Made by a program: the position numbers and the translations under genes. From Pyrinomonadaceae bacterium (GTDB taxonomy: Bacteria; Acidobacteriota; Blastocatellia; Pyrinomonadales; Pyrinomonadaceae): a stretch of DNA of 64,000 bases. The stretch is taken from positions 124,001 through 188,000 of the forward strand of contig JANQRU010000007.1 of NCBI GenBank assembly GCA_028284415.1, written 5' to 3'. The notes under the pieces are model-generated. The model did not search any database and had not been told where the DNA came from. It was given only the letters and a program-made list of their open reading frames with translations. Below, one piece after another: positions 28,516 to 38,035 of this stretch (its first letter is position 1; every line of letters starts with the position of its first letter).

Positions 28516-29463
28516 TTAACCCACTTTGTAATTCTTATCTATCTCTTTGATTGCTATCACTATTGTTTCAACCGCATTTACGTAAAATTTCGGTTGAATA
28601 TTCTCAAAATCATCAGTCGGCTTGTGGTAGTCTTTGTGGTCTTCAACTCCAAAATAAATAAATGCAATCTTCTTGCGATGGAACGGTCCATGGTCGGATG
28701 AAAAAGTCCAATCATCGCGTCCTAATTTTGGATCATCATGTCCGAATAGAAGTTTAATTTTTGCTTTTTTCTGAACGGGTATTAAGTATTTTTTCAGCTG
28801 GGGATAATGAAAAGTTCCGGCGGCGTAGAGTTCATTTTTGTCATTGCGGGAAATCATATCCATATTGACATTTAATACGATATCTTTTAACGGAACTGTT
28901 GGGTTATCAACAAAGTATCTTGCTCCCTGCAAGCCTTTTTCTTCGGCATCTAGTGCAATAAATAGTAAGGAGTGTTTTGGTTTCTTTTTCTTGAAATATT
29001 TGGCTATCGCAAATAAAGCGGCAGTTCCAGATGCGTTGTCATCAGCCCCGTTGTAGATTTCATTGTTGCGAACGCCGACATGGTCAAAATGAGCTGTAAT
29101 CACGATGTATTTGTCTGGATTTTTTTTGCCCTTTATGTAGCCTAATACGTTTGTTGCATTATAAGATTTGCCCTGTCTGTTTTTGAATGTAAACTTTTGA
29201 AGATAGTCATTATTAAATGGCTTAATGCCTGATTCTTTAAATCTTTTAACAACGTATTCTCTGGCAATCGCATTTTCAGGGGTGTCTGCTTCTCTGCCTT
29301 TTAATTCGTCTGAAGAGAGATATTTAACGTCTTTGATAAGCTTTTCAGCATCGATTATTTTTGATTCTGGGTAACTTTTATTATCATCAGCTTTTGAAAC
29401 GTTTGAAGCTGATAAAAGAACAGAAAGACAAATTACTGCTAATAATACTTTAATACTTTTCAT
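28516..29463 (-). CDS. Exported M28 family zinc aminopeptidase
   Basis: This 315-aa protein has a signal peptide (about 1-25) and an M28 peptidase domain. Metal ligands are visible: His125 and Asp127 in HFDHVG, the bridging Asp in ADDNASG (141-142), the Glu pair in DAEEKG (174-175), Asp202 in NMDMI and a late His in HKDYHKPTDD. It should remove N-terminal residues from peptides in the periplasm or outside the cell. It ends 9 bases before the start of the adjacent minus-strand gene and is 8 bases downstream of the HAD gene, suggesting co-transcription. Confidence 0.92.
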   Translation of the reverse strand: MKSIKVLLAVICLSVLLSASNVSKADDNKSYPESKIIDAEKLIKDVKYLSSDELKGREADTPENAIAREYVVKRFKESGIKPFNNDYLQKFTFKNRQGKSYNATNVLGYIKGKKNPDKYIVITAHFDHVGVRNNEIYNGADDNASGTAALFAIAKYFKKKKPKHSLLFIALDAEEKGLQGARYFVDNPTVPLKDIVLNVNMDMISRNDKNELYAAGTFHYPQLKKYLIPVQKKAKIKLLFGHDDPKLGRDDWTFSSDHGPFHRKKIAFIYFGVEDHKDYHKPTDDFENIQPKFYVNAVETIVIAIKEIDKNYKVG

Positions 29464-29470
29464 AATTTTT

Positions 29471-30145
29471 TTAAGTTAAATCTAAAATTGCCCAATCGTG
29501 CTGAAGGGCTGTTTGTTTAAGTCGAAAATCGGGGCTAACCGCAACCGGATGCCCGACGATGGACAACATAGGTAAATCTGAGATGCTGTCTGAATAAGCA
29601 TAAGAATCAGAAAGGTTTATGTCGTTTTCTTCAGCAAAAGTTCTAATCCACGTCGCTTTGGTTGCTGAAGCCATCACTGGAGGTAAGATTCTTCCCGTGG
29701 CAATTCCGTTTACAAATTCCAGACGATTAGCAGCAAAAACATCCATTCCTAGATAACTAGCTAGCGGTGCAACGCTAAAATCCAATGCCCCTGTAACTAA
29801 AATCTGCTTGTGTCCAAGCTTTTTTGATTTGTCAATAAGGTCTGGAGTTCCTTCAAAAATCGCTGGTTTTAAAACATCTTCAAATAATTCTTCTGCAAAA
29901 TAGCGTAGTCTATCCTCTGATTCGCCTTTATAACTCTGAAAAAAGTATTCATTAAATACATTTCGGGAATAAAGATCGGTCACTGCGAACATAGGTAATT
30001 TAGCAAGTGTGCTGACGCTCTTTTTGATGGTTGAAAATAATCCTTGTTGGCGACGTGCGTAGAAACCAAGCGTATGCACGAGGTTTGTGCTGACAAGTGT
30101 TCCTTCCAGATCATAGAATGATGCCGCTTGTGATTTTTTTGTCAT
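29471..30145 (-). CDS. HAD superfamily (subfamily IB) phosphatase
   Basis: From the ATG at 30145 this is a 224-aa protein. The longer frame starts at a TTG at 30199 and adds an unlikely N-terminus. Motif I is YDLEGT (Asp12, with Glu14 in place of the usual acid/base Asp), motif II the Thr of VTGALDF, motif III Lys, and motif IV YSDSISDLPML. This is the SerB-like IB group that includes phosphoserine- and lipid-phosphate-type phosphatases. The substrate is unknown. The D-x-E variant is seen in a subgroup of IB proteins and may be functional. Confidence 0.85.
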   Translation of the reverse strand: MTKKSQAASFYDLEGTLVSTNLVHTLGFYARRQQGLFSTIKKSVSTLAKLPMFAVTDLYSRNVFNEYFFQSYKGESEDRLRYFAEELFEDVLKPAIFEGTPDLIDKSKKLGHKQILVTGALDFSVAPLASYLGMDVFAANRLEFVNGIATGRILPPVMASATKATWIRTFAEENDINLSDSYAYSDSISDLPMLSIVGHPVAVSPDFRLKQTALQHDWAILDLT

Positions 30146-30254
30146 TATGCCTAAAATAGATAATCTTTCGTTTGAAATTAAAAATAATGAATATACCAAA
30201 GATTTAACCTTTTAGTAACTAGAAAGCAAGCAAAACTTGTCAATTTTAGAAAAA

Positions 30255-30270
30255 ACTTCAAAATTGAAGT
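30255..30270. promoter_or_regulatory. Short palindrome before the TPR lipoprotein gene
   Basis: ACTTCAA / TTGAAGT with a 2-base centre, 16 bases upstream of the ATG at 30286. Its size and symmetry fit an operator, but nothing identifies a regulator. Confidence 0.25.
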
Positions 30271-30285
30271 AAAAATGTAATTACA

Positions 30286-31074
30286 ATGTATAAACACAAA
30301 TTTCTTGTCGTCCTAACTTTTTCAATTCTTCTATCAATTTCTTGTGCTTCTTACAGTGAGGCTGATACTGAACTGGAATCACAAAAACCAAGTGTCGCTC
30401 CGGCAGAAGCAATCGCTAAAGCTGAGAAACTTTTCAAACAGCGTAAGGATTTAGATAAAGCTCGCCAAGCAATTAAAGCACTTGAACAAGCTAGAGATAT
30501 GGACAATAGAAATTACGAGGTTGAATGGAAATATGCCCGTATGAGCTTTTTCCTAGGTAGTCGTAAAGCAGTTCCCGAAGCAGAAGCAGAAAAAGTTCTG
30601 AAAAAAGGTCTGTCCGCAGCTAAGATAGCTAAACGTATGGAACCGAATAAACCTGATGGACATCTTTGGTATGCGGCAATTCTCGGAGAACAAGCAAAAA
30701 GAAGTCCTATTACGGTTGGTGTAACATCCCTTGATAACATTCGTAGCTCAATGAAAAAGGTCATTGAAATAGACCCAGGCTATCAAGGTGCGAGTGCTTA
30801 TGATGGACTCGGACAATTAGAAATGGGCTCACGCGGACTGGGTGGCGGAAGTGCAGAAAAGGCAATCGAATACTACGAAAAAGGGCTTGAATTAGAAAAA
30901 GAAAATGCATATCTCTATGTTCATTTGGCAGAAGCTTATTTAGTAGTTGGTAAAAAGGCTGAGGCGAAAAAGATGATTGATAAAGTCTTGAATATGAAGC
31001 CAAATCCTGATTATCTACCTGAATATGAAGAAGCTGAAGCTAACGCGAAAAAGCTTCTGAAAGAGAAATTTTAA
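30286..31074 (+). CDS. Exported TPR protein (TatT/RMD1-like)
   Basis: This 262-aa protein has a signal peptide with a Cys near the cleavage site (LLSISCA, imperfect lipobox). TPR-like helical repeats follow over about 45-255. The segments 'EVEWKYARMSFFLGSR' and 'RGLGGGSAEKAIEYYEKGLELEKENAY' resemble the TatT/TRAP-associated and RMD1-type TPR families in which a GG-loop follows a TPR unit. No TRAP transporter genes are near. It is probably a periplasmic scaffold; partner unknown. Confidence 0.8.
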   Translation: MYKHKFLVVLTFSILLSISCASYSEADTELESQKPSVAPAEAIAKAEKLFKQRKDLDKARQAIKALEQARDMDNRNYEVEWKYARMSFFLGSRKAVPEAEAEKVLKKGLSAAKIAKRMEPNKPDGHLWYAAILGEQAKRSPITVGVTSLDNIRSSMKKVIEIDPGYQGASAYDGLGQLEMGSRGLGGGSAEKAIEYYEKGLELEKENAYLYVHLAEAYLVVGKKAEAKKMIDKVLNMKPNPDYLPEYEEAEANAKKLLKEKF

Positions 31075-31090
31075 ACATCATAAAAAAATG

Positions 31091-31142
31091 CATTTGTCAT
31101 TTATTATTTGCGGTTTAGACGATAGGTGATAAATGATAAATG
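31091..31142. repeat. Inverted heptamer repeat (CATTTAT type) upstream of coaD
   Basis: Left arm CATTTGT-CATTTAT-TA and right arm (minus strand) CATTTAT-CATTTAT-CA read in 7-base units. The arms are 16 bases, match at 14 positions, and lie four bases before the coaD ATG. The RNA could form a hairpin over the ribosome-binding region. Confidence 0.7.
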
Positions 31143-31146
31143 AAAT

Positions 31147-31641
31147 ATGAAAAGAGCAATCTTTCCTGGTTCATTTGACCCTTTAACAATAGGACATCTT
31201 GATGTAATTGAACGAAGCATTGATTTGTTTGATGAGATAATCATCAGTGTTTTAAATAATCCCGATAAAAACCCTATGTTCTCACCAGAAGAAAGGTGTG
31301 AAATGATCGAAAAAGTCTTGACTGAAGTTGATTCAAAAGAATGCAATTTGATTGTTGATAGCTTTCAGGGATTACTTGTTGAATACGCAAAAGACAAAGA
31401 AGCAAATGCAATTATTCGTGGAATTCGTGCAGTTTCCGATTATGAATACGAACGGCGTATGGCTTTAATGAACAAACGTTTAGCTCCCAACATTGAGACA
31501 GTTTTCTTGATGGCAGCAGAAGAATACTCTTATGTTTCATCGAGACTTTTGAAACAAGTTTTCACATTAGGGGGAAAAGTCGAAGGATTAGTTCCAAGAG
31601 TAATCGAAGAAAAAATGACTGAGAGAGTTTTCAAAAATTAA
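31147..31641 (+). CDS. coaD: Phosphopantetheine adenylyltransferase
   Basis: This 164-aa cytosolic enzyme of coenzyme A synthesis transfers AMP from ATP to 4'-phosphopantetheine. Visible marks are the N-terminal FPGSFDPLTIGHLD with the nucleotidyltransferase TxGH motif, the IIRGIRAVSDYEYE segment and the C-terminal YSYVSSRLLKQV loop. Length is typical of the family. No convincing Shine-Dalgarno is present; the start is preceded by a heptamer inverted repeat. Its stop overlaps the stop of the convergent aspA gene by a few bases. Confidence 0.97.
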   Translation: MKRAIFPGSFDPLTIGHLDVIERSIDLFDEIIISVLNNPDKNPMFSPEERCEMIEKVLTEVDSKECNLIVDSFQGLLVEYAKDKEANAIIRGIRAVSDYEYERRMALMNKRLAPNIETVFLMAAEEYSYVSSRLLKQVFTLGGKVEGLVPRVIEEKMTERVFKN

Positions 31642-33038
31642 AACTCATGAGAAGAAATCATATGTCGCGGATCTAAAATTTCGTCAAGTTTTTCTTTTGA
31701 AAGTAGTTCTTTTCTCAAAACAATATCATAAACACTTTCGCCTGTTTCCAATGCTTCTTTAGCAACTTTCGTGCTAGTTTTATATCCGATGTATGGATTT
31801 AAAGCCGTTACAATACCAATACTGTTTTTGACCATTTCATAGCAAACTTCTTTATTTGCAGTAATTCCATCTACGCATTTTTCACGCAAAGCTACCATTG
31901 CATTTATTAAAAGCTCGATGGATTCCAAAATGCTATGAATCATTATTGGCTCCATCACATTCAATTCTAATTGCCCTGCTTCTGATGCGAACGCAACTGT
32001 CAAATCATTGCCGATTACCTTGAAACAAACTTGATTAACAACTTCGGGAATTACAGGATTAACTTTCCCGGGCATAATTGATGAGCCGGGCTGCATTTCG
32101 GGCAGATTTATTTCGCCGAGTCCCGCCCTTGGACCGGAAGCAAGAAGACGCAAATCATTGCAAATTTTGGAAAGTTTTAGCGAAAACCTCTTCAACGCTG
32201 AGGAATAAACTACAAACGCCCCCGTATCAGGAGTTGCTTCAACTAAATTGCTTGCAAGCACAAATTTTTCACCTGTTACTTCAGCAAGTTTTTGTGTGCA
32301 TAAAGATGCATAACCCGGAACTGAGTTAATTCCAGTTCCAATTGCTGTCGCTCCCATATTGATTTCCAACAGCAAATCACTCATACGATTTAGGAGCAAA
32401 ACTTCTTCACTCAAAGTAACCGCATAAGCTTCAAATTCTTGCTCCAAAGTCATTGGAACAGCGTCTTGCAATTGCGTCCGTCCCATCTTTACAACATCAG
32501 AAAATTCGCTTCCCTTTTTGCGAAAAGCTTCTATCAAATTTTCCAATTCTGCAACTAATTTTTTGTTGACACTAATAATCGTTAGCCGTAGTGCCGTTGG
32601 ATAAGCATCATTTGTTGATTGCGAAAGGTTAACGTGGTCGTTTGGTGAGACAATTGAATAATCACCTTTTTCATATCCGAGAATTTCTAACGCACGATTT
32701 GCAATGACTTCATTGGCGTTCATATTTACAGAAGTTCCCGCACCGCCTTGAATCATATCTACTGGAAAATGTTCATCAAATTTTCCTCCCATCACTTCTG
32801 TTGCGGCTTCAACAATTGCTGAAACAAGTTTCTCATCTTCTATGAGATTCAATTCAAAATTAGCTTGAACAGCAGCAATTTTAACCGCTCCCAAAGCACT
32901 TATAAATTCGCGTTTGTCGCTTAACTTTGAGTTTGATATTTTGAAATTCTCAATCGCACGCTGTGTTTGAACGCCATAATATGCGTCGCTTGGAACTTCT
33001 AATTCACCAAGTAGGTCACTTTCAGTTCTTGTTTTCAT
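31638..33038 (-). CDS. aspA: Aspartate ammonia-lyase
   Basis: This 466-aa enzyme of the fumarase/aspartase superfamily interconverts aspartate and fumarate plus ammonia. The signature GSSIMPGKVNPV is intact, as are GTGINSVPGY, the ETDLLGE-like N-terminus (ESDLLGELEVP) and the SQSTNDAYPTA substrate loop. AspA is preferred over class II fumarase because of the aspartase-type N-terminus and EINLPEMQPGSS. It is convergent with coaD, overlapping at the stop codons. An aminotransferase gene starts divergently 170 bases upstream, consistent with a local interest in aspartate. Confidence 0.92.
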   Translation of the reverse strand: MKTRTESDLLGELEVPSDAYYGVQTQRAIENFKISNSKLSDKREFISALGAVKIAAVQANFELNLIEDEKLVSAIVEAATEVMGGKFDEHFPVDMIQGGAGTSVNMNANEVIANRALEILGYEKGDYSIVSPNDHVNLSQSTNDAYPTALRLTIISVNKKLVAELENLIEAFRKKGSEFSDVVKMGRTQLQDAVPMTLEQEFEAYAVTLSEEVLLLNRMSDLLLEINMGATAIGTGINSVPGYASLCTQKLAEVTGEKFVLASNLVEATPDTGAFVVYSSALKRFSLKLSKICNDLRLLASGPRAGLGEINLPEMQPGSSIMPGKVNPVIPEVVNQVCFKVIGNDLTVAFASEAGQLELNVMEPIMIHSILESIELLINAMVALREKCVDGITANKEVCYEMVKNSIGIVTALNPYIGYKTSTKVAKEALETGESVYDIVLRKELLSKEKLDEILDPRHMISSHEF

Positions 33039-33207
33039 ATTGATTTCTTTTCGAAGTTGATTTCTCTAAAATTTGTGTAAATATCCTAACATCAAGTATT
33101 TACAAATGTCTAAATAAAAATAATTTGTGCGGTATAAGTAAAACTGTTACATAATTTTATAAAGTTTCATAACTATTTAACTTAAAAATTTGTTATCTTT
33201 AGAATCT

Positions 33208-34401
33208 ATGACAAACGCCAACCCTTTTTCCGAAAATATAAACAAAATGAAAGGTTCTTCAACGCTAAAAGCTGCTCAAGCAGCGACACGTCTGCGTGAA
33301 GAAGGACACAAAGTAATTGATTTAACCGTCGGTGAACCTGATTTTGACACTCCCGAATTCATCAAGCAATTTGCTTGGGAAGGCTTACAAAAAGGCTTGA
33401 CAAAATATACGCCTGCCGGTGGGATGAAAATTTATCGGGAATCAATCGCTAATTTTTACAATGAAGAATTTGGCTCAAACATTGTCCCAAATGAAATTGC
33501 GGCTTCGTGTGGTGGGAAACAAGGGCTTTTTAATGCGATTGCGACAATTGTAAATCAAGGCGATGATGTTCTGCTTCCAAAACCATATTGGGTCACATTT
33601 CCCGAAGTTGTTAATTTTTGCGGAGCTAGAAATGTTTATATTGAAACGGAAGAAACGGATTTTATTCTCACAGCAGACCAAGTTAAGGAAGCTATCACCG
33701 ACAAAACAAAGTTACTCATAGTCAATTCACCGAATAATCCGACCGGATGCGTTATTCCGGGTGATGAGATGATAAAGATTTTTGATGTGTGTATTGAGAA
33801 AGGAGTTTATGTAATCACGGATGAATGCTATCTGCTTTTTGTTTATCCTCCGGCGGAAGTCTTTTCAGGTGCGAGTTTACCAAAAGAATATCTTGAGTAT
33901 GTTTGTGTAGCAGGATCATTTTCAAAAACTTATGCAATGACGGGCTGGAGAATCGGTTATACTATCACCAATGAAGCTTGGACAAAGCAAATGATCAAAC
34001 TTCAAAGTCATTCGGCAACCCACCCAACTTCATTTGTTCAATACGGCTGTGCAAAGGCTTTGGAGCATAAAGAAAAATCTCTAAACGCAGTCAGAGAAAT
34101 GCTCGACCAATATCAAAAACGTAGAGATTGGTTTATACCCGCTTTACAAGAAATTGAAGGGTTAAAGGTTGCAATGCCTGAAGGAGCATTTTATGCCTTT
34201 GTAGATGTCAGAGGTTTGCTCGGTGACAGATTTAAATCTTCAGCTGACTTTGGCTATCAAATTTTGAATGAATCTCATGTGGTAACAACTGATGGAGAAG
34301 GATTCGGAGCAGATGGTTTCCTACGTCTTTCTTATGCAACTTCGATGGAAAATTTAGAAACTGCGGTTGAGAAGATAAGAAACTTTATAAACTCTAAATG
34401 A
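33208..34401 (+). CDS. Class I aminotransferase (aspartate aminotransferase-like)
   Basis: From the ATG at 33208 this is a 397-aa PLP enzyme; the longer frame begins at a TTG 18 bases earlier. PLP-binding Lys240 lies in SFSKTYAMTGWRIGY. Other fold-type I marks are NSPNNPTG and the final RLSYATS arginine. The N-terminus (GSSTLKAAQAATRLREEG...DLTVGEPDFDTPEF) is that of the I-gamma/Thermus-like aspartate aminotransferases. It likely transfers the amino group between aspartate and 2-oxoglutarate. Its stop overlaps the ATG of the next gene (ATGA), so the two are coupled. Confidence 0.92.
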   Translation: MTNANPFSENINKMKGSSTLKAAQAATRLREEGHKVIDLTVGEPDFDTPEFIKQFAWEGLQKGLTKYTPAGGMKIYRESIANFYNEEFGSNIVPNEIAASCGGKQGLFNAIATIVNQGDDVLLPKPYWVTFPEVVNFCGARNVYIETEETDFILTADQVKEAITDKTKLLIVNSPNNPTGCVIPGDEMIKIFDVCIEKGVYVITDECYLLFVYPPAEVFSGASLPKEYLEYVCVAGSFSKTYAMTGWRIGYTITNEAWTKQMIKLQSHSATHPTSFVQYGCAKALEHKEKSLNAVREMLDQYQKRRDWFIPALQEIEGLKVAMPEGAFYAFVDVRGLLGDRFKSSADFGYQILNESHVVTTDGEGFGADGFLRLSYATSMENLETAVEKIRNFINSK

Positions 34402-34880
34402 AAATCAGTAAAAAACTATCAGAAAATATTCAGTTTGCAATCAATGAATATGTTTCAGATTTTGAGACTGACTCAAATGAAGTCACCCCAATTTATGACC
34501 TGAGAAAAATTTCCAAAGAATTAAATGTTTTACCTTTAGTCGGGGATTTCGGGCATATTTGGGGCTTAAATATTAGCGGTGAAACAGTGTGTTTCCCAAT
34601 AGAAAATCTTGAAGAAATAGAAATTATTGATGAAACCAAACTACGTTTTCAAGGAATGCGAAGAAGAGTTTATTTTCTCGCGGCAAGAGAGTATTCAAAT
34701 TTAATTGATTTAATGCCTCGTCAGTCTAACGAAGATAATGATTGTTCTGAGTGTAAAGGAACGGGAAGAAATCCTATCAATGACGAAATAGGTTTTGAGC
34801 AAAATAGAATAGGCTGTAAGTGTTTTGGTTTAGGATGGTTACCTAAACAAGAAGATGAAACTATTTGGAATAGTAAATAG
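34398..34880 (+). CDS. Protein with C-terminal CxxCxGxG zinc-knuckle motif
   Basis: This 160-aa cytosolic protein begins in the stop of the aminotransferase gene. The first 110 residues are unrecognised. The C-terminus has CSECKGTG and CKCFGLGW, which resemble the CxxCxGxG units of DnaJ and could bind one zinc ion. Coupling to the aminotransferase suggests shared expression but not function. Confidence 0.75.
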   Translation: MKISKKLSENIQFAINEYVSDFETDSNEVTPIYDLRKISKELNVLPLVGDFGHIWGLNISGETVCFPIENLEEIEIIDETKLRFQGMRRRVYFLAAREYSNLIDLMPRQSNEDNDCSECKGTGRNPINDEIGFEQNRIGCKCFGLGWLPKQEDETIWNSK

Positions 34881-34891
34881 TTCTCTAAATT

Positions 34892-35092
34892 TTACCCCAC
34901 TGATTTATCTAACAATTCGCTCAATTTAGTCCACAGTCGGCTTGCTTCCTCACCTGTAAAATGTAATTGCGAGCCTCCACGTAAGGACACAATTAATTCA
35001 TCGCTTGTTCTGGAATAATTGCTTGGTAGATATTGAACTCCGACAATTTCTTCCTCTAGAAATCTGCTATTTTCTGTTTTTATCCAATTCAT
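34892..35092 (-). CDS. Small conserved-looking protein at the end of the nucleoside operon
   Basis: From the ATG at 35092 this is a 66-aa protein, MNWIKTENSRF..., with a GGTGGAG ribosome site that overlaps the end of the ABC ATPase gene. A GTG at 35107 would add five residues. The sequence is a single small domain with 'SLRGGSQLHFTGEEASRLWTKLSELLD'. I do not recognise a family. It is the last gene of the minus-strand nucleoside group. Confidence 0.65.
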   Translation of the reverse strand: MNWIKTENSRFLEEEIVGVQYLPSNYSRTSDELIVSLRGGSQLHFTGEEASRLWTKLSELLDKSVG

Positions 35093-35096
35093 TCTT

Positions 35097-36599
35097 TTAA
35101 TCTCCACCTGTCATTAATAAACCAATTTCCTCAACGGTAGCTTTCTGAGGATCAACTTCGCCAACTATTTCTCCTTCACGCAATACAATTAACCTATCTG
35201 CTAGAGCTGTAACCTCTTCCAATTCGGCTGAAACAAGCAAAACTGCTGTTCCTGAATCTCGCAGTTCGATCAATTTCCGATGTATAAATTCAATTGCACC
35301 AATGTCAACGCCACGCGTTGGTTGTGAAACGAGCAGTAATTTAGGATTTAGTTCAAATTCCCTACCGATAATTAATTTCTGTTGGTTTCCGCCCGAAAGA
35401 GATTTAGCCGTTAATTCAGGTTTTGGCGGACGTACATCAAAATCATTAATAATTTCGGTTACACGCTCTTTAATTCCGGCACTATCTAAAATTCCCAATG
35501 AAGATGTTGCCGGAGGTCTGTAGTGAACTCCTAAAATTGAATTTTCAGAAAGATCAGAATTTAAAAGAAGTCCGCGTTTGTGTCTGTCTTCGGGAATGTG
35601 TCCAATGCCTATTTCCTTTCTTTTTCTGGCAGAAAGTTTAGAAATATCATCTCCCTCAAAGTGTATTTTTCCGCTTTGGTCTTGAATAGGAATTAAGCCT
35701 GCAATAGCTTCAATCAATTCCGTTTGTCCATTCCCTTCAACCCCCGCAATACCGACAATTTCTCCTGCGTGGACATCAAATGTAATGTTATCAATTGCAA
35801 GCCCGTGTTTGCCTTTAATTTTATAATCATACATTGCCAAAACGGGTTCTTTCGGCTGAGCATCAGTTTTTTCAACCCTCAAAAGAACCTCTCTCCCAAC
35901 GATCATTTTGGCAAGCTCCTCTTTACTTGTTTTTGAGGTTTCTACAAAACCGACCGATTTACCGTCTCTCATAACGGTTACTTCATCGGAAATTGCTAAA
36001 ACTTCTTCGAGTTTATGCGTGATAATAACAATAGTTTTTCCCTGTGATTTCATACGTCGCAAAATTGCAAAGAAGTCTTCTACTTCTTGAGGGGTTAAAA
36101 CTGCGGTCGGCTCATCCAAAATCAAAAATTCAGCATTTCGATAAAGTGCTTTGAGTAATTCAACTCTTTGTTGCTGTCCAACTGATAAATCTTCAATGTA
36201 AGCTTTTGGATTAATGCCGAGTTTTAGTTCATTTGAGAGTGCAGAAATATCTTCATTAGCTTTATCCAAGTCAAGATTAACCACACTTCCTGTTTCTGCT
36301 CCGAGAATTATGTTTTCCGCAACCGTCATCGTATCAACCAACATAAAATGCTGGTGAACCATACCGATTCCTAAATCAATTGCATCGTGTGGATTATCAA
36401 TTTTGACTGGCTTCTCGTCAAAAAATATTTCGCCAGAGTCTTCGCCATAAAAACCGTAGGCGATACGCATGATCGTGGATTTACCAGCACCATTTTCTCC
36501 AACGATTGCGTGGATAGTTCCAGGTTCTACTTTGATTGAAACATTGTCGTTTGCAACAACATCCCCAAATGTTTTTGTAATGTTTTTAAGTTCGAGCAT
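35097..36599 (-). CDS. ABC transporter ATPase with two cassettes, nucleoside type (NupO/YufO-like)
   Basis: This 500-aa protein has two fused ATP-binding cassettes. The first has Walker [10 protein letters not shown], signature [10 protein letters not shown] and Walker B ILDEPTA. The second has a degenerate Walker A ([10 protein letters not shown]) and signature LSGGNQQK, as usual in the RbsA/NupO class. Together with a BMP-family lipoprotein and a pyrimidine-nucleoside phosphorylase in the same gene string, nucleoside import is the best guess. The two permease genes that normally follow are not present here; a 66-aa gene ends the string instead. Confidence 0.92.
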   Translation of the reverse strand: MLELKNITKTFGDVVANDNVSIKVEPGTIHAIVGENGAGKSTIMRIAYGFYGEDSGEIFFDEKPVKIDNPHDAIDLGIGMVHQHFMLVDTMTVAENIILGAETGSVVNLDLDKANEDISALSNELKLGINPKAYIEDLSVGQQQRVELLKALYRNAEFLILDEPTAVLTPQEVEDFFAILRRMKSQGKTIVIITHKLEEVLAISDEVTVMRDGKSVGFVETSKTSKEELAKMIVGREVLLRVEKTDAQPKEPVLAMYDYKIKGKHGLAIDNITFDVHAGEIVGIAGVEGNGQTELIEAIAGLIPIQDQSGKIHFEGDDISKLSARKRKEIGIGHIPEDRHKRGLLLNSDLSENSILGVHYRPPATSSLGILDSAGIKERVTEIINDFDVRPPKPELTAKSLSGGNQQKLIIGREFELNPKLLLVSQPTRGVDIGAIEFIHRKLIELRDSGTAVLLVSAELEEVTALADRLIVLREGEIVGEVDPQKATVEEIGLLMTGGD

Positions 36600-36681
36600 T
36601 TATTGAAAGTAAGTTGACGCGTATTTTGCAACCCAAAATAACTGATAGAAAAAAGATTATAAATCTGATTTTTCTGAGACA

Positions 36682-36948
36682 CTATATTCTTCTTGAAAGC
36701 ACATAACCAGTAACCAGCACCCCAACTATCAAAGCTGTTACCCCGACTTTTATAAAGATGCGTCCTTTTGGGCTTAAATCAGTAAATCCATTTGTTACTC
36801 CAAATAAACCATTCCCAATCCCAAGAGAAATCATTCCTGCTGCCCATGTGTAATCTCTAAAGCGATAAAAATACCATCCACCATAAGCTAATAAAAGAAA
36901 TCCGATGACGATTAACAATATGGAAGTAAATGTTAAATTATTAAACAA
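36682..36948 (-). CDS. Small three-TM membrane protein
   Basis: This 88-aa protein has hydrophobic helices at about 7-27, 35-52 and 65-85. It lies between the BMP lipoprotein gene and the ABC ATPase gene on the same strand. It is too small to be the missing permease and shows no similarity to one that I can see. Function unknown. Confidence 0.7.
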   Translation of the reverse strand: MFNNLTFTSILLIVIGFLLLAYGGWYFYRFRDYTWAAGMISLGIGNGLFGVTNGFTDLSPKGRIFIKVGVTALIVGVLVTGYVLSRRI

Positions 36949-36977
36949 AATTACACCTCAATTCTTGATACTAAAAT

Positions 36978-38030
36978 TTACTGAGCCATTGCATCTGTGA
37001 CTTTTATTTCACCCGCTACAATTTTTTTCTTGGCTTCTTCTACTTTTTGTAGTGTTTCCTTAGAGATCAGATTACTATTGTATTTGTCTAAAGCATAAGC
37101 GACTCCGTCTTTATCAAGACCGAATACGTGGAAGCCGCCGTTGAACTTATCCTCTCTAACCTCTTTGACCACATCGTAAACTGCATTATCAACACGTTTG
37201 ACCATAGAAGTTAAAACAAATCCCGGTTTTACACCATTTTGATTTGAATCAACGCCTATCACGAATTTTTTTGCTTTTCCATCAGGATATTTTCCAGCTT
37301 GCTCAACTGCATCAAATGCCCCTAATCCTGAATTTCCGGCAGCAGTGAAGATAACGTCAGCACCTTTTTCGATTTGTGCAAGTGCAAGTTCTTTTCCCTT
37401 TCCGGGATTGTTCCAAGCGTGGTCAGTCACGCCTACGTAATTTGCAATAACTTTAACTTCGGGATTAACAGCTTTAGCACCTTCTTCATAACCTGTTTCA
37501 AATTTGTGTATGAGAGGAATATCCATTCCGCCAACGAAACCCAAAACTCCACTTTTAGATTTTGCCGCTGCGATCATTCCAACCAAATATGAGCCCTCGT
37601 GCTCTTTGAAGACCAATGAGGCAACATTTTTCTTTGGAGTTTTGCCATCTTCTTCAAAGATTACACCGTCAACAATTGCAAATTTTATATTCGGATAATC
37701 TCTTGCAACATTTTGCATGATCGGACCTTGTGCGAAGCCAACGCCAATAATCAAATCAAAATCTTTTTCTGCAAAAGCACGCATCGAGGGTTCGATTGAG
37801 GTTGGATTTCCGGGCTCTACATCATATAAACAAATGCCCATATCCTTCTCAGCTCTCTGAACACCGCTCCAAGCTGCAGCATTAAAAGAACGGTCGTTCT
37901 TACCTCCAATGTCAAAGACGATTCCAACCTTAGTCTTGCAATCTTTTCTAGCTTCTGTTCTGACACAAGAAGAAACCAAAAAAAGAGCAGTCAAAATCAT
38001 TGTGAACTTGAAAACATTTTTTATGTTCAT
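36978..38030 (-). CDS. BMP-family nucleoside-binding lipoprotein
   Basis: This 350-aa protein has a lipobox-type signal peptide (LVSSC, Cys22) and the BMP/PnrA/TmpC fold: 'KVGIVFDIGGKNDRSFNAAAWSGVQRAEKD' at the start and 'GADVIFTAAGNSGLGAFDA' later. These proteins bind purine or pyrimidine nucleosides and pass them to an ABC importer. The gene starts 5 bases after the phosphorylase stop, so uptake and breakdown are tightly linked. Confidence 0.92.
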   Translation of the reverse strand: MNIKNVFKFTMILTALFLVSSCVRTEARKDCKTKVGIVFDIGGKNDRSFNAAAWSGVQRAEKDMGICLYDVEPGNPTSIEPSMRAFAEKDFDLIIGVGFAQGPIMQNVARDYPNIKFAIVDGVIFEEDGKTPKKNVASLVFKEHEGSYLVGMIAAAKSKSGVLGFVGGMDIPLIHKFETGYEEGAKAVNPEVKVIANYVGVTDHAWNNPGKGKELALAQIEKGADVIFTAAGNSGLGAFDAVEQAGKYPDGKAKKFVIGVDSNQNGVKPGFVLTSMVKRVDNAVYDVVKEVREDKFNGGFHVFGLDKDGVAYALDKYNSNLISKETLQKVEEAKKKIVAGEIKVTDAMAQ

Positions 38031-38035
38031 AAATT

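Noticed and set aside
31104..31346. 80-aa ORF antisense to the start of coaD
   Set aside because: It is the mirror of a certain coaD reading frame and resembles no protein.
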